From contig NZ_JAPTGB010000019.1 in NCBI RefSeq assembly GCF_026891975.1, positions 1 to 42,852 of the forward strand: 42,852 nt of DNA, written 5' to 3'. The notes beneath the pieces were generated by a model. It did no database searches. It was not told the origin of the DNA and saw only the letters and a list, made by a program, of their open reading frames with translations. Position numbers and translations under genes: made by a program. The stretch's first letter is position 1, and every line of letters begins with the position of its first letter. This DNA is from Methanocorpusculum petauri. Lineage in GTDB: Archaea; Halobacteriota; Methanomicrobia; Methanomicrobiales; Methanocorpusculaceae. This document shows, one piece after another, positions 8,064 to 16,789 of this stretch.

Positions 8064-8855
8064 ATGACACAAAACACCTCTCCTTCCATACAAACCCTCA
8101 CCATACTCCCCGGAACCACCCGTACCGGAGAACCCGAAAACTTCACCGAAATCACCATTCACCCGGGAGACACCATCTCCATCGTCGGACCGACCGGTTC
8201 CGGCAAAACCGCATTCATCAACGACATCGAAGTCTTCGCACAGGGCGACACCATCACCAGACGAAAAATCCTCGTCAACGGATCAGAACCCGCCGAAGAC
8301 CTCGTCCGCGACCCCGCCAAAAAACCCATCGCCATGATCACCCAGAACACCAAATGCCTCGCCGACCTCACCGTCGAAGAATTTCTCGCCATGCATCTCC
8401 GTTCCCGCAAAATGGAAAACACCGGCATCGTCAACGACGCAATCGATCTCGCCAACCAGTTCACCGGCGAAAAAATAGCAGGATGCATGCGCATGAGTTC
8501 CCTCTCCGGTGGTCAGACCCGCAGCCTCTTCGTCGCCGACGCCGTCAGCATCTCCGACACCCCGATCATTCTGCTCGACGAAGTCGAAAACGCCGGCATC
8601 TTCAAAGACCGCGTCATCGAAATCCTGCGGGAAAAACACAAAGCAATCATCTTCGTCACCCACGACCCCTACGTCGCCCTCCTCACCGAAAAACGGATCG
8701 TCATGAAAGGCGGCGCCGTCGAAAAAATTCTCACACCGGGCAACAAAGAACGGGACGCACTCACCCAGATAGCAAAGATGGACGCCGACATGATGAAACT
8801 GCGGGAACGCATCCGCTCCGGCGAACTCCTCAGTGCCCGGAGAATCGAAGCATGA
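8064..8855 (+). CDS. ABC-type ATPase in the coenzyme M operon
   Basis: A 263-residue soluble ATPase with a Walker A motif GPTGSGKT (42-49), ABC signature LSGGQ (147-151), Walker B ILLDE (169-173) continuing VENAG in place of the usual P, and a switch histidine in VTHD (H200). No membrane segment or permease gene accompanies it, so it probably does not drive a classical transporter. Its place at the head of the operon for sulfopyruvate and cysteate synthesis suggests energy-coupled maturation of an enzyme or cofactor, comparable to ATPases such as AtwA that activate methyl-CoM reductase. That role is inference. Its stop overlaps the next start (ATGA). The exact substrate is unknown. Confidence 0.85.
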   Translation: MTQNTSPSIQTLTILPGTTRTGEPENFTEITIHPGDTISIVGPTGSGKTAFINDIEVFAQGDTITRRKILVNGSEPAEDLVRDPAKKPIAMITQNTKCLADLTVEEFLAMHLRSRKMENTGIVNDAIDLANQFTGEKIAGCMRMSSLSGGQTRSLFVADAVSISDTPIILLDEVENAGIFKDRVIEILREKHKAIIFVTHDPYVALLTEKRIVMKGGAVEKILTPGNKERDALTQIAKMDADMMKLRERIRSGELLSARRIEA

Positions 8856-9559
8856 ACGTCCGGCTCATCGCAATCGCCGGACCGCCGAGTGCCGGCAAGA
8901 CCGCAGTTGTCAAACAGATCATCCGGAACCTCGGCCCTGCAAAAATTGCCTACCTCAAAATCGACGTCGTACAGGCATGGGAAGACGAAGAACTTGCCGC
9001 GGAGTTCGGCATCCCAACCAAAAAAGTCTACTCCGGCGACATGTGTCCCGACCACATGGGTATCATGGTCATCCGCGACGCCCTCCTCTGGGCTGACGGA
9101 CTCGGCGCCGAATACCTCCTCTACGAAAGTGCCGGACTTTGTCTGCGGTGCACCCCGTACACCGTTAACTCTCTCGGAATCTGCGTCCTTTCCGCCGTCT
9201 CCGGTACCCATGCACCTCTCAAAATGGCACCCATGATCGCCCTCGCCGACGTTGCCGTTGTCACCAAAATCGATCTCGTATCCCAGGCCGAGAAGGAAGT
9301 CTTCCGCGAAGGAATCCGTCAGGTAGCTCCCGGGATAGACATCATCGAAACCAACGCCATCCAGGGAACCGGCATGCGCTACCTCATGCAGGTCATCGAA
9401 CAGATGAAACCTGCGGAAAGTGAAAAAGACACCCTGCGCGGCGTTCCACCGCTCGGTGTCTGTACCGTCTGCATCGGCAAAAAAGAAACCGGCTGGCAGG
9501 AACACTTCGGCGTTATCCGACCGCTTGCCGCACCCGACAACCTCTACCGGGGTGAATAG
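8852..9559 (+). CDS. HypB/UreG-like P-loop GTPase
   Basis: A 235-residue protein starting at the ATG that overlaps the previous stop; longer readings in this frame run into the ATPase gene and are artefacts. It has P-loop GPPSAGKT (10-17), ESAG (92-95) where HypB/UreG have an E-N/S-x-G switch, and the guanine-specificity motif TKID (138-141). Cysteines at 65, 97 and 100 and a C-terminal CTVC could bind metal or an Fe-S cluster. SIMIBI GTPases of this type insert metals or act as chaperone switches for metalloenzymes. In this operon it may serve the neighbouring Fe-S/DUF39 proteins. Function by context only; the NTPase family is clear. Confidence 0.82.
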   Translation: MNVRLIAIAGPPSAGKTAVVKQIIRNLGPAKIAYLKIDVVQAWEDEELAAEFGIPTKKVYSGDMCPDHMGIMVIRDALLWADGLGAEYLLYESAGLCLRCTPYTVNSLGICVLSAVSGTHAPLKMAPMIALADVAVVTKIDLVSQAEKEVFREGIRQVAPGIDIIETNAIQGTGMRYLMQVIEQMKPAESEKDTLRGVPPLGVCTVCIGKKETGWQEHFGVIRPLAAPDNLYRGE

Positions 9560-10204
9560 ATGATCTGGACTCCGCCCGGAAAAAACTGTGGTGCCTGTGG
9601 TATGGACAGCTGCGATGCATTTACCGCCGCAGTGACGGCGGGCGCCAAAGATGTGGAAGAGTGCCCGTATTACTCCATGCCGCAGGAACCACAGGCGGCG
9701 AAAGCCGCCTGCGGTTCCTGCGGCCTTGAGGCCGCATATACCGGCGTGGATGTAACCGGCGCACCGTACGACTTCATCATCACTGCATTCCCCGGGGAAC
9801 CCTCGGCACGAAAGATCGTCCTGCCCTTCCGGCCCGACCTCGTCGAAACGCTTGGCATCACTCGCGGTGACATCGTCGCCGGAAGACCCACCGGTGCGGG
9901 CTGTCCCGTTCAGCATGTGATCAAAGTCCTTGAGGCCGACCCGGTCTCCGGTCTCATCACCGGTCACGTCGTCGGTCCCGCATTTGCACGGGGAAACAGC
10001 GATGTCATTGATCTCAGACACTATCATATGATAGGCTTTGAAGGAATCGCAAACGTTGTCCGAAAGACACCGGAGTTCGGGTTCCGGATGCCGTTTCTCC
10101 CCGGTGTCTGTATGATGCACCGGACGCATACCGGCATTGTCAACATGATCATGCAGAAATCCTACGGACTCCATGTGAGAGTAGAGGGAATCGTGATCCT
10201 ATGA
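9560..10204 (+). CDS. Fe-S cluster protein of the coenzyme M operon
   Basis: A 214-residue protein beginning directly after the previous stop. The N-terminus has C10-x2-C13-x4-C18-x16-C35, the spacing of a PF04060-type 4Fe-4S domain, then a second pair CGSC (C51, C54). The remaining 150 residues form an unassigned alpha/beta domain with conserved-looking GRPTGAGCPVQHV and HYHMIGFEGI segments. It could pass electrons or sulfur to the DUF39 protein encoded immediately downstream, with which it overlaps by ATGA. A role in the reductive thiol-forming step of coenzyme M synthesis is an inference from the operon. It is not an ordinary ferredoxin because of the large C-terminal domain. Confidence 0.75.
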   Translation: MIWTPPGKNCGACGMDSCDAFTAAVTAGAKDVEECPYYSMPQEPQAAKAACGSCGLEAAYTGVDVTGAPYDFIITAFPGEPSARKIVLPFRPDLVETLGITRGDIVAGRPTGAGCPVQHVIKVLEADPVSGLITGHVVGPAFARGNSDVIDLRHYHMIGFEGIANVVRKTPEFGFRMPFLPGVCMMHRTHTGIVNMIMQKSYGLHVRVEGIVIL

Positions 10205-11433
10205 AATCCATCGAAAATATCAATACAAAAATTTCCGAAGGCACGGCAGTTGTCTGGACCGCATCCGAGTTCAAGAAACATATCCGTGCCGGAGAAACGA
10301 TAACACCCGGGGATGTCGATGTCGTCACCTGCGGAACATTTGGTGTTATGTCCGGCACCGCAGCAGTCCTTGCCTTTCAGGCAGCCCCGGCAGGTTCGTT
10401 TACCCATGCACACTCACTCACGCTGAACGGTGTTCCTGCACATATCGGCCCGTGCCCAAATGAGAGTAACGGCCATGTGGACGCCATAGTCTACGGCACC
10501 GCACAGTCAGACCGTCCCGGATACGGCGGCGGCCATCTGTTTGCGGATCTCGTTGCAGGAAAATCCGTAGAGGCGGTGATCGAAACCGATACGGGAACAA
10601 TCACCAAACCGATCACACTTGCAGACATGTCCTCGGCAAAGATGATCGTCACCCGCGGCGCTTTCAAAAATTACATGGCCTTCGTAAACCCGGGAGAGGA
10701 AGAAGTCTCTACGATCTTTTCCGTTCTGCCGATGCAGGGAAACATGCGTGAAGCAACATTCTCCGGCTGCGGCGAGATCAATCCACTGGAAAATGATCCG
10801 GAACTCCGGTATCACACTCCCGGAACTGCGGCGCTTGTCAACGGTGCGCCGGGTATCATCCTCGGTACCGGCACGCGGACCTCTGCGGCAAAACCCAATC
10901 TTTCCCTCGCTGCTGACATGCGGGAGATGGATCCGAATCTCATGGGCGGATTCAAAATGATCGCCGGATGTGAGTGCCTCACCTCGGTTGCCACCGCGAT
11001 TCCCGTAACGGACAGCGCCGCGATTGCGGCGCTGTCCGTTCTTGATGAGCACATCCCTCTGCCGGTTGCCAATGTCGCGAACCGGACTGCGTTTGATACC
11101 GCAACCTATGCTGATGCGTGGAGCGGAGATGCACGTATCCATGCCGTACCGGACAACTGCAAAACACCGGACTGCATCCGGTGCCGCGATCTCTGTCCCC
11201 GCGAGGCGATACGGCCTGATCTGACGATTACGAAATCCTGTATGGGCTGTCTGACCTGTGTTGCGGTCTGCCCTGACCATGTCTTTTCGGCAGAGACCGG
11301 TACGCTTCGCACCATCTCCGGAGACATTCCGATTGTGCTGCGGCAGTCCGATCGGGTACGGGGAGAACTTGCGGCTCTGCTGCTCCGCAGCAGAATACGA
11401 GCCGGCAACTGGAAACTGGGAGGTGTTCTCTGA
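10201..11433 (+). CDS. DUF39 / methanogenesis marker 16-type metalloprotein
   Basis: A 410-residue protein. Residues 1-310 are a DUF39 (HcyBio) domain with cysteines at 44 (VVTCGTFGVMSG), 85 (HIGPCPNESN), 190, 257 and 259. A two-cluster ferredoxin domain follows: C320-C325-C328-C332 and C347-C350-C353-C357. DUF39 proteins are known to be needed for homocysteine formation from aspartate semialdehyde in methanogens, a reductive insertion of sulfur into an aldehyde. The version with built-in 4Fe-4S clusters corresponds to the methanogenesis-marker 16 group. In this operon its substrate is most plausibly sulfoacetaldehyde, giving coenzyme M; this is inference from context. It overlaps both neighbours by four bases. 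Confidence 0.85.
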   Translation: MKSIENINTKISEGTAVVWTASEFKKHIRAGETITPGDVDVVTCGTFGVMSGTAAVLAFQAAPAGSFTHAHSLTLNGVPAHIGPCPNESNGHVDAIVYGTAQSDRPGYGGGHLFADLVAGKSVEAVIETDTGTITKPITLADMSSAKMIVTRGAFKNYMAFVNPGEEEVSTIFSVLPMQGNMREATFSGCGEINPLENDPELRYHTPGTAALVNGAPGIILGTGTRTSAAKPNLSLAADMREMDPNLMGGFKMIAGCECLTSVATAIPVTDSAAIAALSVLDEHIPLPVANVANRTAFDTATYADAWSGDARIHAVPDNCKTPDCIRCRDLCPREAIRPDLTITKSCMGCLTCVAVCPDHVFSAETGTLRTISGDIPIVLRQSDRVRGELAALLLRSRIRAGNWKLGGVL

Positions 11434-12674
11434 TGGGCGACTATACCCTCCGGTGTGTTGCGGGCGGGGAGACGCTGCCGGAACAGTACACACTTTCCTG
11501 TAAGGAACATGCCGGTCTTATCCGGACGGAGTACGCGGCCAAACAGCTGACCGTCCGCCCGGAACTGCCGGGTATTTTCCGGTACATCGACTGGCTGCCG
11601 GTACACGGGACGCTTCCCACCCGAGCCCGTCCGGTGACCTTCCGCAGCGAGTCACTCTGCCGTGAGCTTGGTCTGCCGAATCTCTGGGTGACGTTTACGG
11701 GTTACTATCCCGAACGGGACTGTTTTGTTGCGACGGGTTCGTTCAAGGAGCTTGAGGCACTGCCGACCACCGTTCGTCTCGCCGAGAACGGCGGGGGAAC
11801 GATGGTCGTTGCATCCGCCGGTAACACCGGCCGGGCGTTTGCCCAGATGGCGGTCGAGTTCGGGACACCGGTCATTATTGTTGTGCCGGCGTCGTCGGCC
11901 AAGAGTCTCTGGACGGTGACGGAGCCCAAACAGCCGGACGCGATCAAACTGATCACGGTCCGGGGGGATTACACGGATGCAATTGCGGTTGCAAACCGGA
12001 TCACGGAACGGCCGGGACATGTACCGGAAGGCGGAGCAAAGAATGTCGCCCGCCGTGATGGTATGGGGACCGTGATGCTGGATGCGGCGGTGACGATTGG
12101 TCGCATGCCGGATCATTATTTCCAGGCGGTGGGTTCTGGTACCGGCGGTATTGCGGCCTGGGAGGCGGCGATGCGGCTTGCGTCCGACGGCCGGTTCGGC
12201 AGTGCGGTGCCTCGTCTGCATCTTGCACAGAATCTGCCATTTACTCCGATGGTAAATGCTTGGAAGGAGCGACGGGCTCTGCTGCTGGAACGGGATATGC
12301 CGGATGCGGCAGAGGCGATTGCGCAGGTATCGGCGCCGGTTCTGACGAACCGGGCGCCGCCCTACAGTATGCCGGGCGGTGTGTTTGAGGCGATGATGTA
12401 CTGCGGCGGCGATATGTATGCCGTCAGCAATGCGGACGCGAGGGACGCGGGCCGTCTGTTCTCCGATGCAGAGAATGGTATCGATCTGGATCCGGCAGCA
12501 GCGGTTGCAACCGCTGCATTGATCTCTGCGGTCAACTGCGGAGCAGTTGACCACAGGGATACAATTACGCTGAACATCACCGGCGGCGGGTACGCACGGG
12601 TCCGCGAGGAACTCGGTGTCTTTCCGGTTCCGGTGACGGCAACGGTGAATGCTGATGAGGTGCCGGAGGTATGA
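11433..12674 (+). CDS. Cysteate synthase (PLP enzyme)
   Basis: A 413-residue fold-type II PLP enzyme resembling threonine synthase. The Schiff-base lysine is K105 in ATGSFKELEAL, and the phosphate/substrate loop is SAGNTGRAFA (128-137). Cysteate synthase (EC 2.5.1.76) makes L-cysteate from O-phosphoserine and sulfite, the first committed step of coenzyme M synthesis in class II methanogens. Direct linkage to sulfopyruvate decarboxylase favours this over threonine synthase. The start ATG overlaps the preceding TGA and the stop overlaps the next ATG, so translation is probably coupled. The length fits the family. Confidence 0.9.
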   Translation: MGDYTLRCVAGGETLPEQYTLSCKEHAGLIRTEYAAKQLTVRPELPGIFRYIDWLPVHGTLPTRARPVTFRSESLCRELGLPNLWVTFTGYYPERDCFVATGSFKELEALPTTVRLAENGGGTMVVASAGNTGRAFAQMAVEFGTPVIIVVPASSAKSLWTVTEPKQPDAIKLITVRGDYTDAIAVANRITERPGHVPEGGAKNVARRDGMGTVMLDAAVTIGRMPDHYFQAVGSGTGGIAAWEAAMRLASDGRFGSAVPRLHLAQNLPFTPMVNAWKERRALLLERDMPDAAEAIAQVSAPVLTNRAPPYSMPGGVFEAMMYCGGDMYAVSNADARDAGRLFSDAENGIDLDPAAAVATAALISAVNCGAVDHRDTITLNITGGGYARVREELGVFPVPVTATVNADEVPEV

Positions 12675-13780
12675 ACGAAGAGATTGTTCTCCACGTTCTC
12701 GCGGAGCAGGGTATTGATCTTGTTGCATCGCTCCCGTGTGATAAGAACAAGCGGCTGACGGCTCTGTTGCCGACAAAGTTTCCGGTGATGGATCTGGCCC
12801 GCGAGGAGGACGGCGTGGGAATTTGTGCGGGTGCGTATCTCGGGGGCAGGAAACCGGTGATGTCGATTCAAAGTTCGGGTTTGGGGAATATGCTGAATGC
12901 GCTGATGTCGTTGTCACGGGTGTACTCTCTGCCGCTGCCGATTCTTGCAAGCTGGCGGGGCGTGTGCAACGAGGCGATATGTGCGCAGATTCCGTTCAAT
13001 GCGCCACTGCCGAATCTTCTGGATGTGTATGAGATTCCGTACCGGATCTTTTCGACGGGTGAGGATCTGGAAGGGCTTGGTGAGGTGATTGCAGGGGCAT
13101 ATGAGAAGTGCACGCCGTACGTTGCGCTGATCAAGCCGTCATGCTGGGAGCCGCAGGAGCCGGTTGAGATTGCGTATCCGCCGCGGGAAGTTCCGGCGCG
13201 GACGCTGAGGCTTCCGGGGTATGGGAATCCTGAGATGAAACGGCTGGATGCGATCCGGGTGGTTGCGGAGTTTGCGGATGCGGATACGGTTATTGTTTCC
13301 AATATCGGTGTTCCGTCGAAGGAGTTGTTTGCCTCGAAGGATCGGGCGGGGAACTTCTACATGCTGGGGAGTTATATGCAGGCGTCGGCGATCGGTCTCG
13401 GTTGTGCGGTTGCGATGCCGAAGAAGCGGGTGCTGGTGATCGACGGGGACGGGAGTCTCTTAGGTTCTGCGGTGCTGCCGGTTGTTGCAGCGACGGGTTG
13501 TCAAAATCTGATGATTGTGGCCCTGGATAACGGGACGTTCGGGAGTACGGGGAATCAGATGAGTCCTGCGTATGCGACGGCGGATCTGGGGTTCCTTGCT
13601 CTCGGGGCGGGGATTGGTTCGGTTGAGCGGGTGTGTTCTGCGGAGGAACTGCGGACCGCTTTGGAGCGGGGAACGCAGTTTGTGCACGTGCTTCTTTCGC
13701 CCGGTAATTCTGCGTCACCGAATATTTCGTTGTCTCCGGCGGAGATCCGGGATCGGTTTATGCGGTTCTGCCGTGAGTGA
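12671..13780 (+). CDS. comDE: Sulfopyruvate decarboxylase, alpha and beta domains fused
   Basis: A 369-residue TPP enzyme. Residues 1-165 correspond to the ComD (PYR) subunit, with the catalytic-type glutamate in AREEDGVG (E45/E46) and SIQSSGLGNMLNAL. Residues from about 190 correspond to ComE (PP), with the TPP-magnesium motif GDGSLL (259-264) through DNGTFGSTGNQ. It converts 3-sulfopyruvate to sulfoacetaldehyde and CO2 in coenzyme M synthesis. In Methanocaldococcus the two halves are separate polypeptides; here they are one chain. It is the last gene of the operon and converges on S-layer gene S2. The aminotransferase that makes sulfopyruvate from cysteate is not encoded here. Confidence 0.92.
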   Translation: MNEEIVLHVLAEQGIDLVASLPCDKNKRLTALLPTKFPVMDLAREEDGVGICAGAYLGGRKPVMSIQSSGLGNMLNALMSLSRVYSLPLPILASWRGVCNEAICAQIPFNAPLPNLLDVYEIPYRIFSTGEDLEGLGEVIAGAYEKCTPYVALIKPSCWEPQEPVEIAYPPREVPARTLRLPGYGNPEMKRLDAIRVVAEFADADTVIVSNIGVPSKELFASKDRAGNFYMLGSYMQASAIGLGCAVAMPKKRVLVIDGDGSLLGSAVLPVVAATGCQNLMIVALDNGTFGSTGNQMSPAYATADLGFLALGAGIGSVERVCSAEELRTALERGTQFVHVLLSPGNSASPNISLSPAEIRDRFMRFCRE

Positions 13781-13862
13781 GCGGGCAGATTTTTTTTTGA
13801 AATTTTTTTCTTTCCCTTTTTTGATTGGAAGTTTTTTGAAAAGAGCTGATGATTTTTTTCTG

Positions 13863-13918
13863 AAAAGAGAGAGTGATGTTTCTCAGGATTTCTCCTGATC
13901 GTTACTCATCTCTTTTTT
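13863..13918 (-). terminator. Nested hairpin terminator of S2
   Basis: On the minus strand this is the element seen after S0 and S1. The inner stem is TCAGGATTTCTCCTGA at 13883-13898 as written on the plus strand, with outer arms AAAAGAGAGAGT (13863-13874) and ACTCATCTCTTTTTT (13904-13918). It also lies just downstream of the convergent comDE gene and may terminate both transcripts. Confidence 0.65.
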
Positions 13919-13930
13919 GTTGCACGCTGC

Positions 13931-16789
13931 TTAGTTGCGGCGGAGTACGAGAAGTGCTACTGCACCAAGTCCTGCGAGTGCAATGAATGCGCCGAATCCC
14001 GGAGTTGACGGGGTTGCGGTTGCAGTTGCGGTTGCAGTGGTGGTCGGCGTAACACCGGTGGAAGTTGCGGTCGGAGTCGGAGTCACAACTTTCTCAACGA
14101 GGTTGAAGTTCGTGGTCGTAGAGACATCGACTTCGATACCGTTGACCTTGATGGTGTACTCGTCAAGCTTCCAGTTGGTGGAGTCAACTTCGATAGACCA
14201 GGTGTTGTCAGTTCCCTCACCTGCAACAACCTTCGTTGCCTGAGAGACACCGGAGGTGGTGGAGGTGGAGGTCTTGTCAACTGCGGTGAAGGATGAGGAC
14301 ATCACTTCAACAAGGATCTGGTCGTCAACGGCAAGGTTGGTGGTACCGGTGATCGTGAATTTGGATCCCATTGCCTGGTCTCCCGGGTTGTTGATTCTGA
14401 TCCACGGTGCTGCAACAGTGAAGGTGAGCTTCGTGTAGATATCGTCGATGTTTGCATCATCGATCATCTTGGTCAGCGCATCTGCTGCCTGGGAACCCTG
14501 GAGTTTGTTCTGTCCCTTTACGATGAAGGAACCCTGGGTCCCTGCAAGGTTACCGGTGGTTGCGTTGTCAATATAGAAGTACGTGTATTTTCCATCTTCA
14601 GAGTCCTTCAGTTTTACATCGAAGAAACCGTTGTACATCGGGTGCTGAACGACGACGAAGTACTGGTTCGAGGAAAGATCCGACGGAATATCGAATTTCT
14701 TCTCGTAGGATCCATCGTCATTCACGGTGATGGATTCATCCGCGAAGTAGTTCGGGCCGAAGATGAACATATTCAGGGTGCTGGGTTTTCCTTGTGCTGT
14801 TCCGGTAATGTAGAGTTTGTCGCCCTGTGCAATGACCGTGCTGGACGGGATTGCGGAGAGGAACGGCTGTTTCAGGTTAACAGAGATGGTTGCATACTCG
14901 GAGTCGGAGAGTTTGACTGCGATCTTGTCATCAGTCTTTCCAACACCAAAGGACTTGTCCCAAGCTGTTCCAAGAGGACTGGTCGTCACGATCGGGTCAG
15001 AGGACTTACCGTTGGTGAGTCTGCTGGTTGCATAGATAGTGTATGCGCCAGTGTCAACGCCAATTCTGGTGGTGTCCCACTTGTATTCCCACGTGTCGTC
15101 GGTCTTGACGGCTACAGTGTCACCGCTCGCTGCGGTATATGCTTCACGCATTTCTGGGAGTGCCTTGAGGATAACACCGTTCTGTTTGAGGTTCTGTCCG
15201 GTTACGAACAGGAAGATGGTGTCACTGTCGGTGTTGGTTCCGGTGAGTTTGATTTCGTCACCGATGTAGTAGGAACCGTCACCGGATGCGGCGATGGTAA
15301 CTGCTCCCTTCTCGACTTTGACCTTTACTTTGTCATAGTTGGAAGAATCCCATTCTTCTTCAGTTTCATCAAATCCTGAGACTTTGATCGTGTAGGTCTT
15401 GTCTTCGGTGTTGTCTGCGGTGTTGAACTGGACGGTTCTCTTTCCGCTTGCATCAGTCTGGAAGACTCCACCGATTGCATCTGAATACGTGCTGTAGTAG
15501 ATAGAACCATTATCGATCTTGTAGTTAGTGTCAAACGTCAACCCAGTCGGTGCGAACTTACTCTGGAATCCGCTCTGTCCGGGCTGGAGTGTCGGGTTGA
15601 CCTCGTTGGTTGCCGGAGAGTCGATGTAGACAGAGTAGTTGGTCTTGCTGTCACCCTGAATCGTTACGGTGAACGGGTTGCTGCGGACGACGGAGTCCTT
15701 TGCAGCGGTGATGGTCAGGGTGGTGCTCTGCAGGGTGAAGGTGACAGAGTTGGATTTTTCTGCGTAGTCGGAGAATGACTTGGGGCTGGTAAATTCTGCC
15801 TGAGCCATCCAGGTTCCTGCTGCGGTGTTCTGACCTGCGGCAACACCCTTGCCGAGTGCAATGTTCTGAACAGCACTCATGTTGAGGCCGACGAACTCGC
15901 CGTTACCAAAGGTTGTGGTCTTACCGCCGACAGGGGTCGTGAAGATGATCTTTGCCTGAGCAACACCATCTTTTCCTGCACCGCCGACATTTGCGTCGCC
16001 GAGTTTGGGTGCTTCGATGATGAAGGAGACTTCGGTGTTCTTGTTGATGGTTTTGCCGTCAATGGAGTCACCGGAGGTTTTACCGTCAGCACCGGTGGTC
16101 AGCTCTGCTTTGAGAGAGATTTCCGGATACCAGATTGCAACATAGTCTCCTGTATTGGATGGTGTTCCAATGTACCAGACACCCGTATTGCTGCCGACCT
16201 GTTCGGGGTACAGACGCGTGGGCGTATCTGTTACATCAATTGTGTCAAGAACTGCCGGAGTTGCGTCGCCGCTCAGTTTATAGAGCGTGATAGGCCCACT
16301 CTGTCCAAACGTCGATGAATTGATCTCCTGGTTGACGAAGACAGGGCCGTAAGCCTTTGCTGCCGGAACATCCTTGACGATAACTTTCACAATGGATGAG
16401 TTAAACACCGGACCAGTGGAGTTCACTGCGGCAATCCAATATGTTCCTACTTCACTGAAGGTGAATGGAGCGATGGATGGACCAGTAAATGTACTCTTAA
16501 TGAACTTTCCCTCATCCCAGTAACCCTCTGTAGTGGTATAGTTGAGCGTGATCTTAGTCCAGTCAACGTCAACAGCATATGAGGCGTTCTTCGTCACATT
16601 GAAGGTAACCTTCTCACCAACAGTGACAGTCAGGCCACCCTCTGGGATTGGTGTATCAATACTACCATTAAGATAGGTGATATTAACAGCCTTATCGCCC
16701 TGAGTAGGTCCTGCTGCAGATGCAGCGCCCATAAACAGCGCTGAAATGAGCAATACGGCGAGAACTGCCATTATTTTCATGTTTTTCAA
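13931..16789 (-). CDS. S-layer glycoprotein, PGF-CTERM anchored (copy S2)
   Basis: A 952-residue precursor, the shortest complete copy. The signal peptide ends GAASA at residue 25. The N-terminal 200 residues are unlike the other copies and rich in sequons (NSTG, NSS, NYT, NAS). The shared framework follows from IWYPEISLKAELTTG. Its first variable loop, starting SPATNEVNPTLQPGQSG and ending YSDAIGGVF, closely matches that of S4 but not S1, S3 or S5. The C-terminal linker (VVTPTPTATSTGV) also differs from the KLPDTPKPTE type of the rest, while the final PGFGAF-helix-LRRN is the same. The start is TTG at 16787-16789 with AGGAGG nine bases upstream. Confidence 0.9.
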   Translation of the reverse strand: MKNMKIMAVLAVLLISALFMGAASAAGPTQGDKAVNITYLNGSIDTPIPEGGLTVTVGEKVTFNVTKNASYAVDVDWTKITLNYTTTEGYWDEGKFIKSTFTGPSIAPFTFSEVGTYWIAAVNSTGPVFNSSIVKVIVKDVPAAKAYGPVFVNQEINSSTFGQSGPITLYKLSGDATPAVLDTIDVTDTPTRLYPEQVGSNTGVWYIGTPSNTGDYVAIWYPEISLKAELTTGADGKTSGDSIDGKTINKNTEVSFIIEAPKLGDANVGGAGKDGVAQAKIIFTTPVGGKTTTFGNGEFVGLNMSAVQNIALGKGVAAGQNTAAGTWMAQAEFTSPKSFSDYAEKSNSVTFTLQSTTLTITAAKDSVVRSNPFTVTIQGDSKTNYSVYIDSPATNEVNPTLQPGQSGFQSKFAPTGLTFDTNYKIDNGSIYYSTYSDAIGGVFQTDASGKRTVQFNTADNTEDKTYTIKVSGFDETEEEWDSSNYDKVKVKVEKGAVTIAASGDGSYYIGDEIKLTGTNTDSDTIFLFVTGQNLKQNGVILKALPEMREAYTAASGDTVAVKTDDTWEYKWDTTRIGVDTGAYTIYATSRLTNGKSSDPIVTTSPLGTAWDKSFGVGKTDDKIAVKLSDSEYATISVNLKQPFLSAIPSSTVIAQGDKLYITGTAQGKPSTLNMFIFGPNYFADESITVNDDGSYEKKFDIPSDLSSNQYFVVVQHPMYNGFFDVKLKDSEDGKYTYFYIDNATTGNLAGTQGSFIVKGQNKLQGSQAADALTKMIDDANIDDIYTKLTFTVAAPWIRINNPGDQAMGSKFTITGTTNLAVDDQILVEVMSSSFTAVDKTSTSTTSGVSQATKVVAGEGTDNTWSIEVDSTNWKLDEYTIKVNGIEVDVSTTTNFNLVEKVVTPTPTATSTGVTPTTTATATATATPSTPGFGAFIALAGLGAVALLVLRRN

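Noticed and set aside
8669-10174. A 501-codon open frame on the minus strand
   Set aside because: It is antisense to the ATPase, GTPase and Fe-S protein genes, which have clear motifs; the translation is low-complexity and Asp/Gly/His-rich, as expected of a shadow frame.
11652-12950. A 432-codon minus-strand frame
   Set aside because: Antisense to cysteate synthase and comDE; rich in Arg/His/Pro without any family feature.
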